Source: SIG440 sp045586925 (GTDB lineage: Bacteria; Bacillota; Clostridia; Monoglobales; Monoglobaceae). From it: a stretch of 49,046 nucleotides of DNA. Made by a program: the position numbers and the translations under genes. The stretch lies in contig JAZNBG010000027.1 in assembly GCA_045586925.1 (NCBI GenBank), positions 1 through 49,046 of the forward strand. The letters are read 5' to 3'. The notes beneath the pieces are model-generated. The model worked only from the letters and a program-made list of their open reading frames with translations, was not told the DNA's origin and made no database searches. Positions within the stretch are counted from its first letter, which is position 1. Each line of letters opens with the position of its first letter. Below, piece by piece: positions 34,343 through 42,931 of the stretch.

Positions 34343-35713
34343 ATGAAAACTGCAAAACTCAGAAAAGACTTTACAACAGGAAGCATACCTCGTCAGCTTT
34401 TTAATCTGATGATACCGTTTATGCTTTCAAATGCATTGCAGGTGGTATATTCAACCATTGATATGATTATTGTCGGAAAATATGTGGGCACAGCAGGTCT
34501 TTCTGCCGTTTCTCAATCAAGTCAGATATTGAATTTTGCCACAATGGTATGTCTTGGCTTTTCAAATGGTGGACAAGTTCTGATAGCACAGGCATTAGGT
34601 GCCGGAAAGAAAAGGGAAACCAACAGTCTGGTTGGCACGTTATTTTCGGTAATACTTGCGATGGGTCTGCTTTTTTCATTTTTGATTATATTTTCAAAGA
34701 ATATAATAATCAAAGTGATGAATATTCCGCCGGAGTCTGTCGCAATGTCAGATGACTATCTTATAATCTGTGGACTTGGAATGGTATTTACAGCAGGATA
34801 TAATATGGTATCTGCAATTCTGCGAGGTATGGGCGACTCGAAAAGACCGTTACTTTTTATTGCCATTGCATCTGTCGTAAATCTTGTTCTTGATATACTG
34901 TTTACCGGCATATGGGGATGGGGCGTAGCCGGTGCGGCTTGGGCAACAATAATTGGTCAGGCTGTGTCATTTATATTTTCTATTTATTACCTTTATAAGA
35001 ATAAAGAAGAATTTGGATTTGATTTTAAGCTTATAAGCTTTAAGCCGATTATAAAATATGTAAAGATGATATTAAGCCTTGGAACTCCTATGGCAATCCA
35101 GTCGGGATTTATAAATATTTCGATGCTGTATGTAAATTCAATGATAAATTCCCTTGGCGTTGTCGAGTCTGCAACATTTGGTATTGGTGTCAGAATTGAT
35201 GATATTATGAACAAAATATCAATGGGTATACAATATGCTGCGCTTCCGATGATAAGCCAGAATATTGCTGCAAAGAAATTAGATCGTGCAAAGTCGGTTG
35301 TTCATTCGGCGTGGTTTTTTTCTACAACATTCACAGTTGTTTTTTTGACATTGTATCTTTGCTTTGGAAAAGAACTGTTTATGCTTTTTTCGGATGATGT
35401 GGCAGTACACAGCCTGGCGTCAACCTTTATCAGCGCAATTGTATGGCTGTTTATACCATTTGCCATAATGCGTGGAACGGGTGCTTTTATTCAGGGCATT
35501 GGCAATGTAAAGTTTGGTATGGTGCTTTCAATTCTTGATGGTGTTGCACTGAGAATTGGTCTTAGCTGGCTTTTTGGAATATACTTTAATTTTGGATTTT
35601 ACGGCTTTGTTCTTGGATATGCATTAGCTCCTTTTGGTTATGCAATTCCGTCGCTTATATACTTTTTAAGCGGAATATGGAAAAAACGCAAAATACTTGC
35701 TGATGATATATAA
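34343..35713 (+). CDS. MATE family multidrug/Na+ or H+ antiporter
   Basis: The 456-residue protein has about 12 transmembrane helices and two MATE repeats. The N-terminal pattern IPRQLFNLMIPFMLSNALQVVYSTIDMIIVGKYVG and GNGGQ-like GFSNGGQVLIAQALGAGK are typical of the DinF-like/NorM-like clostridial MATE exporters. RBS AGGAAGGA lies upstream of ATG 34343. It exports drugs or metabolites in exchange for ions; the substrate is unknown. It is preceded by the palindrome cluster and followed by a strong terminator. Confidence 0.92.
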   Translation: MKTAKLRKDFTTGSIPRQLFNLMIPFMLSNALQVVYSTIDMIIVGKYVGTAGLSAVSQSSQILNFATMVCLGFSNGGQVLIAQALGAGKKRETNSLVGTLFSVILAMGLLFSFLIIFSKNIIIKVMNIPPESVAMSDDYLIICGLGMVFTAGYNMVSAILRGMGDSKRPLLFIAIASVVNLVLDILFTGIWGWGVAGAAWATIIGQAVSFIFSIYYLYKNKEEFGFDFKLISFKPIIKYVKMILSLGTPMAIQSGFINISMLYVNSMINSLGVVESATFGIGVRIDDIMNKISMGIQYAALPMISQNIAAKKLDRAKSVVHSAWFFSTTFTVVFLTLYLCFGKELFMLFSDDVAVHSLASTFISAIVWLFIPFAIMRGTGAFIQGIGNVKFGMVLSILDGVALRIGLSWLFGIYFNFGFYGFVLGYALAPFGYAIPSLIYFLSGIWKKRKILADDI

Positions 35714-35716
35714 ATT

Positions 35717-35754
35717 ACTGCTGGATTGAGAAATACCTCAATTCAGCAGTTTTT
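35717..35754 (+). terminator. Terminator after the MATE gene
   Basis: ACTGCTGGATTGAG/CTCAATTCAGCAGT stem with a six-base loop and TTTT. Confidence 0.85.
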
Positions 35755-35818
35755 ACTTTGAGTTGTAACCAAAACACCGCCACAGAATATACTGAAAACA
35801 AAAGGATTGGTGGTAGAA

Positions 35819-35992
35819 ATGTTCAAAAAGCGAAGGTGCTGTTGTCGCAGTAATTTAAAGGGAGCAGGCTTGCTTTTGATAGCCATAGGAGTGGGGTTAT
35901 TTCTTGCTTATGCTATACCCAGATATCTTTTGATTACTTTGCTGGGAATTGGCTTGATTGGCTCAGGAGTATGCTTTCTGGTAAAAAAATAA
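35819..35992 (+). CDS. Small Cys-rich membrane protein (57 aa)
   Basis: ATG 35819 is the likely start; an in-frame GTG at 35807 is only three bases past AAGGA. The product begins FKKRRCCCRSN, a basic and triple-cysteine head, and then has two hydrophobic helices (about residues 14-31 and 36-53) ending in KK. It may be a small membrane protein that could be palmitoyl-like modified or bind metal, but no family is recognised. It precedes the SpoVM-like micro-ORF by 15 bases and may be cotranscribed, which would suit a sporulation role (inference). Confidence 0.6.
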   Translation: MFKKRRCCCRSNLKGAGLLLIAIGVGLFLAYAIPRYLLITLLGIGLIGSGVCFLVKK

Positions 35993-36007
35993 AAAGGAGT
36001 GAATGTA

Positions 36008-36091
36008 ATGAAAATAGTGGTAGTTAAAGCACCCAAAATTTTAAGGGGAATTTTAAAAAGTATTTTTAAGATTAAAAACGAAGCAAACTAA
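36008..36091 (+). CDS. spoVM: SpoVM-like stage V sporulation micropeptide (27 aa)
   Basis: The gene is very short. ATG 36008 follows AAAAAGGAG at ideal spacing. The product MKIVVVKAPKILRGILKSIF plus KIKNEAN shares the K-x-P-K-x-L-x-G-I pattern, length and amphipathic character with B. subtilis SpoVM (MKFYTIKLPKFLGGIVRAML...). SpoVM binds the curved forespore membrane and anchors SpoIVA for coat and cortex assembly; the conserved Pro sits in the same place here. Synteny supports it: spoVM neighbours rpmB in B. subtilis, and rpmB is next to it here, though on the opposite strand. Confidence 0.78.
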   Translation: MKIVVVKAPKILRGILKSIFKIKNEAN

Positions 36092-36105
36092 TATACATAA
36101 TGCAA

Positions 36106-36141
36106 AAAAGCCATAGGTGCACAACGACACTTATGGCTTTT
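36106..36141. terminator. Bidirectional terminator between spoVM and rpmB
   Basis: AAAAGCCATAGGTG (36106-36119) pairs with CACTTATGGCTTTT (36128-36141). A-rich and T-rich flanks serve both convergent genes. Confidence 0.8.
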
Positions 36142-36159
36142 ATCTTTTGTGTTTGAGTA

Positions 36160-36348
36160 TTAAACAGCTCTCTGTACTTTGCCTGATCTCAAGCATCTTG
36201 AGCAAGCGTAAACTCTTTTGGGAGTACCGTCAACAACAGCTCTAACTCTTCTGATATTAGGCTTCCAGGTTCTGTTTGCACGACGATGTGAGTGAGAAAC
36301 CTTGATTCCAAACTTTAATTCTTTTCCGCAAATTTCACATTTTGCCAT
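36160..36348 (-). CDS. rpmB: 50S ribosomal protein L28
   Basis: ATG 36348 has GGAGGTG upstream and gives 62 residues, the usual L28 length; the longer frame adds a non-conserved leader. The sequence MAKCEICGKELKFGIKVSHSH, WKPNIRRVR and CSRCLRSGKV is unmistakable. Two CxxC pairs (CEIC, CSRC) make it the zinc-binding form. It stands alone, convergent with spoVM. The 200 bases upstream (36349-36553) are extremely AT-rich with A-runs and hold only promoters as far as I can see. Confidence 0.97.
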   Translation of the reverse strand: MAKCEICGKELKFGIKVSHSHRRANRTWKPNIRRVRAVVDGTPKRVYACSRCLRSGKVQRAV

Positions 36349-36553
36349 TATATATACACCTCCAATTATAAACATAATAAATCAACTTAAAGTATTATAA
36401 CAGAATAATTCCATTTTTGCAAGAGTTTTTACAAAAAAAATTAAAAAAATAAAAAAATTTATAATAATATAAAAAAAAGATGCTTTTGTGTAAATCTTTT
36501 TAGCAAACAATGTTATATAATTTTAATAATAATACAAAAAGGAGAAGATTTTA

Positions 36554-37699
36554 ATGAAGTGTATTATAGGCGGTAAGGTTATTCTGCCCGACAGAGTGGC
36601 GGACAATCTGGCAATTGTCTTCGACAAAAAAATCGAAAAGATAGTTAATGCAAGTGAAATTAATACAGCAGATTATGAAATAATTGATGCGTGCGGCAAG
36701 TATGTATCTCCCGGTCTTGTGGATATGCATATTCACGGTTATTTGGGTGCAGACGTGTCAGACGGCGATATTGATGGCGTTAAAAAGATGGCACAGGGCA
36801 TCATCAAAAATGGTGTTACTGCTTGGTGCCCCACAACAATGACCGTATCCAAAGAAGAGATTGAGACCGCTTTTGATACTGTGCGTACATTAAAAAACAG
36901 CGGCGAATACTACGGCTCAAGAATTTTGGGTGTCAACAGCGAAGGTCCGTTTATTAATGCAAAAAAGAAGGGTGCTCAGGCAGAGGAACACATTTTAAAG
37001 CCGGATAGTGATTTTATAAAAAAACATTCCGACATTGTAAAGCTGTTTACTGTTGCGCCCGAGGTTGATGGTGCAAAAGAATGTATCAAAAATGTTTCTG
37101 AGGAAACAAATGTACTTGTTTCAATGGGTCATACAGATGCAACCTATGAAGAAGCACTTTCGGGTATAGAATATGGTGTACGCCACACTACACATCTTTT
37201 CAATGCAATGACAGCTCTTTCACATCGCAGTCCCGGTGTTGTTGGTGCAGCACTTTCAAGTGATAATGTAAGTTGCGAGCTTATTGCTGATACATTCCAT
37301 GTAAACAAAGGCCTATTTGGTCTTATTGCAAAGATTAAGGGAGACAAGCTCTGCTTAATTACCGACTGTATCAGGGCAGGCGGTATGCCGGATGGTGACT
37401 ATACTCTGGGTGGTCAGCCGGTACATAAAGAGGGTATTAAATGTCTTATGCCTGACGGAACAATTGCAGGCAGTGTACTTAATCTCAATGAGGCGGTTTA
37501 TAATCTTTTTGAAAACACCGACCTTGAAATTTATGAGGCGGTTGCCTGTGCATCACTTAATCCTGCAAAAGCGTTAAACGAAGATGCAGAAATCGGCTCG
37601 CTTGAAGAAGGCAAGCGTGCAGATATAATCATAGCTGATGAAAAGTTTAATATTAATATGACAATTCTTGGCGGAGAAATAAAATATAAAGGAGAATAA
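36554..37699 (+). CDS. nagA: N-acetylglucosamine-6-phosphate deacetylase
   Basis: The 381-residue amidohydrolase has VDMHIHGYLG (HxH), the metal Glu in VNSEGPFINAKKKGAQ, the metal His in SMGHTDATYEEA and THLFNAM, and the catalytic Asp in LITDCIRAGG. RBS AAAAGGAGA. It deacetylates GlcNAc-6-P to glucosamine-6-P, used in amino-sugar catabolism and wall recycling. NagB is absent here; instead a ROK-like kinase gene follows after two bases, so phosphorylation of the amino sugar may be coupled. Confidence 0.94.
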   Translation: MKCIIGGKVILPDRVADNLAIVFDKKIEKIVNASEINTADYEIIDACGKYVSPGLVDMHIHGYLGADVSDGDIDGVKKMAQGIIKNGVTAWCPTTMTVSKEEIETAFDTVRTLKNSGEYYGSRILGVNSEGPFINAKKKGAQAEEHILKPDSDFIKKHSDIVKLFTVAPEVDGAKECIKNVSEETNVLVSMGHTDATYEEALSGIEYGVRHTTHLFNAMTALSHRSPGVVGAALSSDNVSCELIADTFHVNKGLFGLIAKIKGDKLCLITDCIRAGGMPDGDYTLGGQPVHKEGIKCLMPDGTIAGSVLNLNEAVYNLFENTDLEIYEAVACASLNPAKALNEDAEIGSLEEGKRADIIIADEKFNINMTILGGEIKYKGE

Positions 37700-37701
37700 T
37701 T

Positions 37702-39069
37702 ATGTTAGCAAAACTCGAACCCGGATTTATGCCTATGGTAAAGGTTATTAATGACTATAAGGAGGCAGTCAGCAAAGCAGACTCACAGAAGGTTGTTATT
37801 GCTGTAGAAAGAAACAACGGTCTTATAGCGGTTTATAATCTTGATACCTTTAAGGATGGTACAGGTCACGACGAAGAAAATTATGGCATTGTTGAAAGAA
37901 TTATAAAAACTCTGCTTTGGGCAAAGGGCGGATATAAAGTATACATCGCAGGCTCAAAGTACATTTATGACCGCATTGCGGATGATTATCGCGTAGGCGG
38001 TGCAAGAGAGTTTGATTTTAACTTTATGGCTCGTGTTTATGAAAAACCCTTTGAGGTTATTTATATTGAAAACATCGCTGATGCACCGGCTGAAAACGAT
38101 GTTTCATCGCCGGTTGGCCGTCATCTTGACGGTTGCCGTATCGGTTTTGACGCAGGCGGCAGCGACCGCAAGGTTTCAGCCGTTGTTGATGGTAAAACTG
38201 TATATTCCGAAGAAGTTGTATGGTTCCCAAAACTTGAGAGTGACCCCAAGTATCATTATGAGGGCATACTTAATGCAATGAAGACAGCGGCATCACATAT
38301 GCCAAGAGTTGATGCTATCGGTGTTTCTTCTGCAGGCGTTTATATTGACAACAAAATTATGGTTGCATCTCTCTTTATCAAGGTTTCTGACGAGGACTTT
38401 GAAAAGCACGTTAAGAATATGTATCTTGATGTTGCAAAAGAAATTGGTGACGTTCCTGTTGAAGTTGCAAATGACGGTGATGTTACTGCTCTTGCAGGTG
38501 CAATGAGCCTTGAGGACAACAACGTTTTAGGTGTTGCAATGGGCACAAGTGAAGCGGCAGGTTATGTTGACAAAGACGGTAACATTACAGGCTGGCTTAA
38601 CGAACTTGCGTTTGTTCCTGTTGACTTTAACAAAGACGCAATGGTTGATGAATGGAGTGGCGATTACGGCTGCGGTGTTAAGTATTTCTCACAGGATGCT
38701 GTAATTAAACTTGCTCCCAAAGCCGGAATTGAACTCGACGAAAGCCTCTCACCTGCCGAGAAACTCAAAGTTGTTCAGGGTCTTATGGAAGAAGATGACC
38801 CAAGAGCGGCAGATATTTATGATACAATCGGTACATATTTTGGTTACACAATTGCTTACTATTCAATGTTCTATGACATCAAGCACGTTCTTATTATGGG
38901 TCGTGTAACAAGCGGTAAGGGTGGTACAATTCTTCTTGCTAAAGCAAATGAAGTTCTCAGTACAGAATTCCCCGAGCTTGCAAAGAAGATTGAGCTTCAC
39001 ATTCCTGACGAAAAAGCAAGAAGAGTAGGTCAGTCGGTTGCGGCTGCAAGCCTTCCTAAAATCGGTTAA
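37702..39069 (+). CDS. ROK-like sugar kinase family protein
   Basis: The 455-residue protein has an N-terminal domain of about 145 residues (VVIAVERNNGLIAVYNLDTF..., KVYIAGSKYIYDRI) not typical of ROK kinases. An actin-like ATPase core follows: GFDAGGSDRK (about 148-157), GVSSAGVYIDN, EVANDGDVTALAGA (about 252-265) and MGRVTSGKGG (about 397-406). The ROK zinc-binding Cys cluster is absent. RBS AAAGGAG, start two bases after nagA. An N-acetylglucosamine or related kinase role is suggested by the operon; it is not provable from sequence. Confidence 0.7.
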   Translation: MLAKLEPGFMPMVKVINDYKEAVSKADSQKVVIAVERNNGLIAVYNLDTFKDGTGHDEENYGIVERIIKTLLWAKGGYKVYIAGSKYIYDRIADDYRVGGAREFDFNFMARVYEKPFEVIYIENIADAPAENDVSSPVGRHLDGCRIGFDAGGSDRKVSAVVDGKTVYSEEVVWFPKLESDPKYHYEGILNAMKTAASHMPRVDAIGVSSAGVYIDNKIMVASLFIKVSDEDFEKHVKNMYLDVAKEIGDVPVEVANDGDVTALAGAMSLEDNNVLGVAMGTSEAAGYVDKDGNITGWLNELAFVPVDFNKDAMVDEWSGDYGCGVKYFSQDAVIKLAPKAGIELDESLSPAEKLKVVQGLMEEDDPRAADIYDTIGTYFGYTIAYYSMFYDIKHVLIMGRVTSGKGGTILLAKANEVLSTEFPELAKKIELHIPDEKARRVGQSVAAASLPKIG

Positions 39070-39078
39070 TATATGTTA

Positions 39079-39107
39079 AAAAAACTCCTCATTGAGGAGT
39101 TTTTTTA
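39079..39107. terminator. Bidirectional terminator between the ROK-like gene and the AraC regulator
   Basis: AAAAAACTCCTC and GAGGAGTTTTTT form a stem with a short ATT loop and T-runs on both strands. The convergent AraC stop lies within it. Confidence 0.85.
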
Positions 39108-39871
39108 TGTCTTGAAATGTATTCACTTGGTGACATTCCAAAGTGTTGCTTGAACATCTTTGAAAAACTGTATATGTCGGGATAGCCAACCGATGATGCC
39201 ACAACCGTAACACTCTTTTTTTTCTCGGTCATTAATGATGCGGCAATTGACATTCTGTAGTTAAGCAGATATTGCTTTGGAGAAATGCCCATCCTTTTTT
39301 TGAACATAGTAGAAAAATAACAGCGTGCCAGATTAAGACGGCCTGCGATTTCTGTGGCTGTCAGGGGATTCATATATTCTGAATGTATACAGTCTAAAGC
39401 CTGGCTGATATAGTCGGCACTATCATCTGCTTGTTCAAGAAGTATATCAAACAATTCCCAAAGTCGGGCACAAAGAAATGCACTGCGTCCGTTTGATTTC
39501 TTACTGCAATTTTTCATTTTATTAAAGATACCAATAGCCTCAGGACAGTAAATTGTATCCTTGAGTTCGACAGGTAGTTTGCTGTTACAGGTAAATCCAA
39601 CCCAGATATAACTCCAGGGTTTTTCACTATCGGCTTCGTAATATGTTTCAACATATGGTGGGATAACAAACATTTCTCCGGGACCAAGATTATACTCTTT
39701 GTCGCCTATTTTATAATATCCGTATCCCGAAACAATATAATGGATAAGCCAGTATGTGCGCACCGCGGGCCCATAGGCGTGGGATTTTTCGCAATCACCA
39801 AAGCCAAAGTGTACGGGGTTTATTCCTTGATATTTATAATCTGTAATAATAACATTATTGCTCATAATCAT
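39089..39871 (-). CDS. AraC-family transcriptional regulator
   Basis: ATG 39871 follows GTGAGGA and gives 260 residues; the GTG at 39883 overlaps that site. The N-terminal cupin-like sensor (about 20-110) has YGYYKIGDKEYNLGPGEMFVIPP. The C-terminal double helix-turn-helix (about 160-255) has TATEIAGRLNLARCYFSTMFKKRMGISPKQYLLNYRM and VASSVGYPDIYSFSKMFKQHFGMSPSEY. It is divergent from a GH4 gene with overlapping promoters between them, so it probably activates alpha-galactoside use in response to sugar. Confidence 0.92.
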   Translation of the reverse strand: MIMSNNVIITDYKYQGINPVHFGFGDCEKSHAYGPAVRTYWLIHYIVSGYGYYKIGDKEYNLGPGEMFVIPPYVETYYEADSEKPWSYIWVGFTCNSKLPVELKDTIYCPEAIGIFNKMKNCSKKSNGRSAFLCARLWELFDILLEQADDSADYISQALDCIHSEYMNPLTATEIAGRLNLARCYFSTMFKKRMGISPKQYLLNYRMSIAASLMTEKKKSVTVVASSVGYPDIYSFSKMFKQHFGMSPSEYISRHKKTPQ

Positions 39872-39907
39872 AAAATTCCTCACTTAAAAAAACAAAATGA
39901 CAAACTT

Positions 39908-39944
39908 TTGAAACAGTATACCATTTCAATATAATATATGTCAA
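39908..39944. promoter_or_regulatory. Overlapping divergent promoters, AraC gene and GH4 gene
   Basis: Plus strand: TTGAAA 39908-39913 and TATAAT 39930-39935, 16-base spacer. Minus strand: TTGACA (39944-39939) and TATACT (39920-39915), 18-base spacer. The two polymerase sites interlock, so they compete. Confidence 0.6.
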
Positions 39945-39986
39945 GTTATAATCAAATAAAAACAATATAAAAGGGAGGTCTTTTTT

Positions 39987-41306
39987 GTGAAAATAACATT
40001 TATGGGTGCAGGAAGTACAGTTTTTGCACGAAATGTAATAGGGGACTGTTTTTGCGTTGAATCTCTTAGAGACAGTGTTTTTGCACTTTATGACATTGAT
40101 GCAAAACGCCTTGAGGAAAGCAGAACAATTTTAGAGGCTATTCGCACGGCTAAGGGTGGCTATGGTAAAATTGAGTGCTACGTTGGCATTGAACAGCGCA
40201 AAGACGCTCTGCGTGGTGCTAACTTTGTTATTAATGCAATTCAGGTGGGCGGTTATGAACCTTGTACAGTTACAGACTTTGAAATCCCCCAAAAGTACGG
40301 TTTAAGACAGACAATCGGTGATACTTTAGGCATAGGTGGCATTATGCGTGCCCTTCGTACAATCCCTGTTCTTGAGGGTTTTGCAAGAGATATGGAAGAA
40401 GTTTGCCCCGATGCGTTGTTCCTTAACTATGTTAACCCGATGTCAATGCTTACAGGCTATATGCAAAGATATACAGGTGTTAACACCATCGGTCTTTGTC
40501 ACAGTGTTCAGGTTTGTTCAAAAATTCTTTTGAAGAGATTTGGTATGGAAGATAAACTCGAAGGAAGAAAAGAACTTATTGCCGGCATCAACCATATGGG
40601 CTGGCTCCTTGAACTCAAGGATAAAGATGGTGTTGACCTTTATCCGATAGTTAAAGCACAGCTTGATGAATATTTGGCACGCGAGGATGCGGTTGACAAA
40701 GTGCGTCTTGATTATGTCAGAAACCTTGGATACTACTGCACAGAGTCAAGTGAGCATAATGCAGAATACAACAATATGTACATAAAGAGCAAGTACCCTG
40801 AACTTATTGATAAGTACAAAATTCCTCTTGACGAATATCCACGCCGCTGCGTTGAACAGATTGATGGCTGGAAGAAGGAATATGCAGAAATCCTTGAAAA
40901 CGGCGTAAAAGACCACGAACGCAGTCACGAATATGCATCATGGATTATGCAGAGTATTGTTGAAAATATTCCCTATGAGTTTGGCGGAAACGTTCTTAAT
41001 AAAGGACATTTGATTTCAAACTTCCCCGAAGAGGCTTGTGTTGAGATTCCCTGTTTCTCAGACGGACACGGTATTCATCCTACATATGTGGGGGCTCTTC
41101 CCGTGCAGCTTGCTGCTATGAATATGAACTGTATCAATGTTCATTTGCTTACAATTGAGGCAGCTAAAACAAGGAAAAAGGAACATATCTATCACGCTGC
41201 AATGCTTGACCCCCATACATCAAGCGAGCTTGACGTTGATACAATCAAGAAAATGGTTGATGAGCTTATTGCGGCTCACGGCGATTATATGTCGATGTAC
41301 GTATAA
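39987..41306 (+). CDS. GH4 alpha-galactosidase/alpha-glucosidase family protein (MelA-like)
   Basis: The GTG start at 39987 follows GGGAGG; the product has 439 residues. The N-terminal Rossmann motif MGAGSTVFARNVIGD binds NAD+. The family residues NYVNPMSML (N150, P151), GLCHSVQ (C171, H172, Mn2+ binding) and GINHMGWLLEL are characteristic of GH4, which hydrolyses glycosides by an NAD+/Mn2+-dependent redox-elimination mechanism. The CHSVQ form is that of the MelA alpha-galactosidase group. It is controlled with the divergent AraC gene and followed by a terminator. Confidence 0.9.
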   Translation: MKITFMGAGSTVFARNVIGDCFCVESLRDSVFALYDIDAKRLEESRTILEAIRTAKGGYGKIECYVGIEQRKDALRGANFVINAIQVGGYEPCTVTDFEIPQKYGLRQTIGDTLGIGGIMRALRTIPVLEGFARDMEEVCPDALFLNYVNPMSMLTGYMQRYTGVNTIGLCHSVQVCSKILLKRFGMEDKLEGRKELIAGINHMGWLLELKDKDGVDLYPIVKAQLDEYLAREDAVDKVRLDYVRNLGYYCTESSEHNAEYNNMYIKSKYPELIDKYKIPLDEYPRRCVEQIDGWKKEYAEILENGVKDHERSHEYASWIMQSIVENIPYEFGGNVLNKGHLISNFPEEACVEIPCFSDGHGIHPTYVGALPVQLAAMNMNCINVHLLTIEAAKTRKKEHIYHAAMLDPHTSSELDVDTIKKMVDELIAAHGDYMSMYV

Positions 41307-41350
41307 AGTTTTAAAACAGATAAAATGTTCTGTTGTAAGTGATATACACC

Positions 41351-41382
41351 ACCAAAAGCCAGATGCTTTTGGTGGCGTTTTC
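41351..41382 (+). terminator. Terminator after the GH4 gene
   Basis: CCACCAAAAGC/GCTTTTGGTGG stem around CAGAT, followed by CGTTTTC. Confidence 0.75.
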
Positions 41383-41482
41383 ATACTTATTTAGATTTTT
41401 TAATTGACATTACTTTGATTTCTTTAAAATAGAGTTGATTGTTTGGGGTATTTATGATATTCTATCTAAGAGGTGACTGATT

Positions 41483-42580
41483 TTGTCTTTGCTTACACAA
41501 GAAAATTATTTTGATGAACTAAATATAGGGACTTTGCTTGACCGCGAAGAAGTTGTGCTTGACAATCAATTGATTAGCAAAGAAATTGCACATAGGAGTG
41601 TTCTTGTCACAGGTGCCGGCGGAACAATAGGCTCGGAACTTTGCAGACAGATTGCGGTTTATAATCCCGATAAGCTGATTCTTGTTGATATATATGAAAA
41701 CACTATGTATCAGCTTGAAAACGAGCTTGAAGAAAGATTTCCACGATTGAGTGTTGTTTCACTTGTGGCGTCCGTAAGGGATAACGAAAGACTTCAGATA
41801 ATATTTAATACATATCGTCCGGATATCGTTTTTCACGCAGCGGCACACAAGCACGTGCCTCTTATGGAAACAAGTCCGGGTGAAGCCGTAAAAAATAATG
41901 TTTTAGGGACATTAAATACTGCAAAATATGCAGCAGAGAGCGGTGCAAAAAAATTTATTCTTATTTCCACAGATAAGGCGGTTAACCCAACCAATGTTAT
42001 GGGTGCCAGCAAACGTATATGCGAAATGATTATAAGTGCATTACAAAATAGCACCAACACAGAGTTTGCAGCAGTGAGGTTTGGCAATGTTTTAGGTTCA
42101 AGCGGTTCGGTTGCGTTGCGGTTTCAAAGGCAGATAAAACAAGGCGGGCCGGTAACTGTTACTCACCCGGAAGTTACAAGATATTTTATGACCGTGTCCG
42201 AGGCTGCTCAGCTTGTTCTTCAGGCAGCGGCTTATGCTAAAGGCGGCGAAATGTTTGTTCTTGATATGGGTAAACCGGTAAAAATTCTTGATTTGGCAAA
42301 ACGGATGATTTCTCTTGCCGGACTTGAGCCTGAACGTGATATAAAGATAGAATTTACCGGTCATCGGCCCGGGGATAAAGAATTTGAGGAGCTTTTAACC
42401 GCAGACGAGGGTCTGACGGCAACCGAACACAAAAAGATTTTTGTTGCAAAGGCTGAATTTGTTGACATAAATGAACTTATGCAAAAAATCGAAAAACTAA
42501 AGTCAGTGGTTGACAAAGATAGCGAAATTATAAAATCTGTTATTGCAGATGTAGTTCCTACATATTGTATTGGTATTTAA
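41483..42580 (+). CDS. Nucleotide-sugar dehydratase/epimerase, short CapD-like (polysaccharide biosynthesis) protein
   Basis: The TTG start at 41483 follows AAGAGGTG. The 365-residue protein is a soluble extended SDR: VTGAGGTIGSEL binds NAD(P), HAAAHKHVPLME, STDKAVNPTNVMGASKR (the Lys in MGASK in place of the classical YxxxK) and GNVLGSSGSVALRFQRQI. This is the CapD/PglF/FlaA1 pattern for UDP-GlcNAc 4,6-dehydration. The transmembrane N-terminal domains of CapD are absent, so it is the short form. It acts in the cytosol on a nucleotide sugar for glycan synthesis. No other glycan gene adjoins it. Confidence 0.88.
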   Translation: MSLLTQENYFDELNIGTLLDREEVVLDNQLISKEIAHRSVLVTGAGGTIGSELCRQIAVYNPDKLILVDIYENTMYQLENELEERFPRLSVVSLVASVRDNERLQIIFNTYRPDIVFHAAAHKHVPLMETSPGEAVKNNVLGTLNTAKYAAESGAKKFILISTDKAVNPTNVMGASKRICEMIISALQNSTNTEFAAVRFGNVLGSSGSVALRFQRQIKQGGPVTVTHPEVTRYFMTVSEAAQLVLQAAAYAKGGEMFVLDMGKPVKILDLAKRMISLAGLEPERDIKIEFTGHRPGDKEFEELLTADEGLTATEHKKIFVAKAEFVDINELMQKIEKLKSVVDKDSEIIKSVIADVVPTYCIGI

Positions 42581-42623
42581 TGTAAATTAAGGTAGAATAA
42601 TTACCAAAAAAATCGATAAAGCA

Positions 42624-42653
42624 TTGACAGAAGAATTGTTTACTTGGTATAAT
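42624..42653 (+). promoter_or_regulatory. Promoter upstream of the ligase-ior operon
   Basis: TTGACA at 42624-42629, an 18-base spacer and TATAAT at 42648-42653. It would make a leader of about 260 bases before the ligase start. Confidence 0.65.
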
Positions 42654-42691
42654 AAAAGATGTCTTTGGACAATTGATGAATGAAATTTATA

Positions 42692-42900
42692 CAGAAAAGG
42701 ACTGTCTGTATATGCAGGCAGCCTTTTCTGCCGTTTTAAAAAGGAGAATTAACGTGCTTCTCACGTTAATTCTGCCTTCGGCACTTGATTTAAATCGCAC
42801 CATCGAAATTTTTGCACAAAGTGCGAAACGACGATGTGCGTAATCTCCATTTTACGCCTTATCTCGCCCACGGATAAGAAACAGGAGATTCACAATAAAT
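42692..42900 (+). promoter_or_regulatory. Long structured leader of the ligase-ior operon
   Basis: It holds stacked hairpins. CAGAAAAGG (42692-42700) pairs with CCTTTTCTG (42722-42730) and includes CTGTCTG/CAGGCAG. AGAATTAACGTG (42745-42756) pairs exactly with 42762-42773. TTGCAC/GTGCGAA nests between GCACCATCG and CGATGTGC. AATCTCC pairs with GGAGATT around CTTATC/GATAAG. The first stem with a short T-run could attenuate transcription. No known riboswitch was recognised. Confidence 0.4.
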
Positions 42901-42931
42901 ATTTGTGGGCGGAAAGGCTATGGAGATTAAA

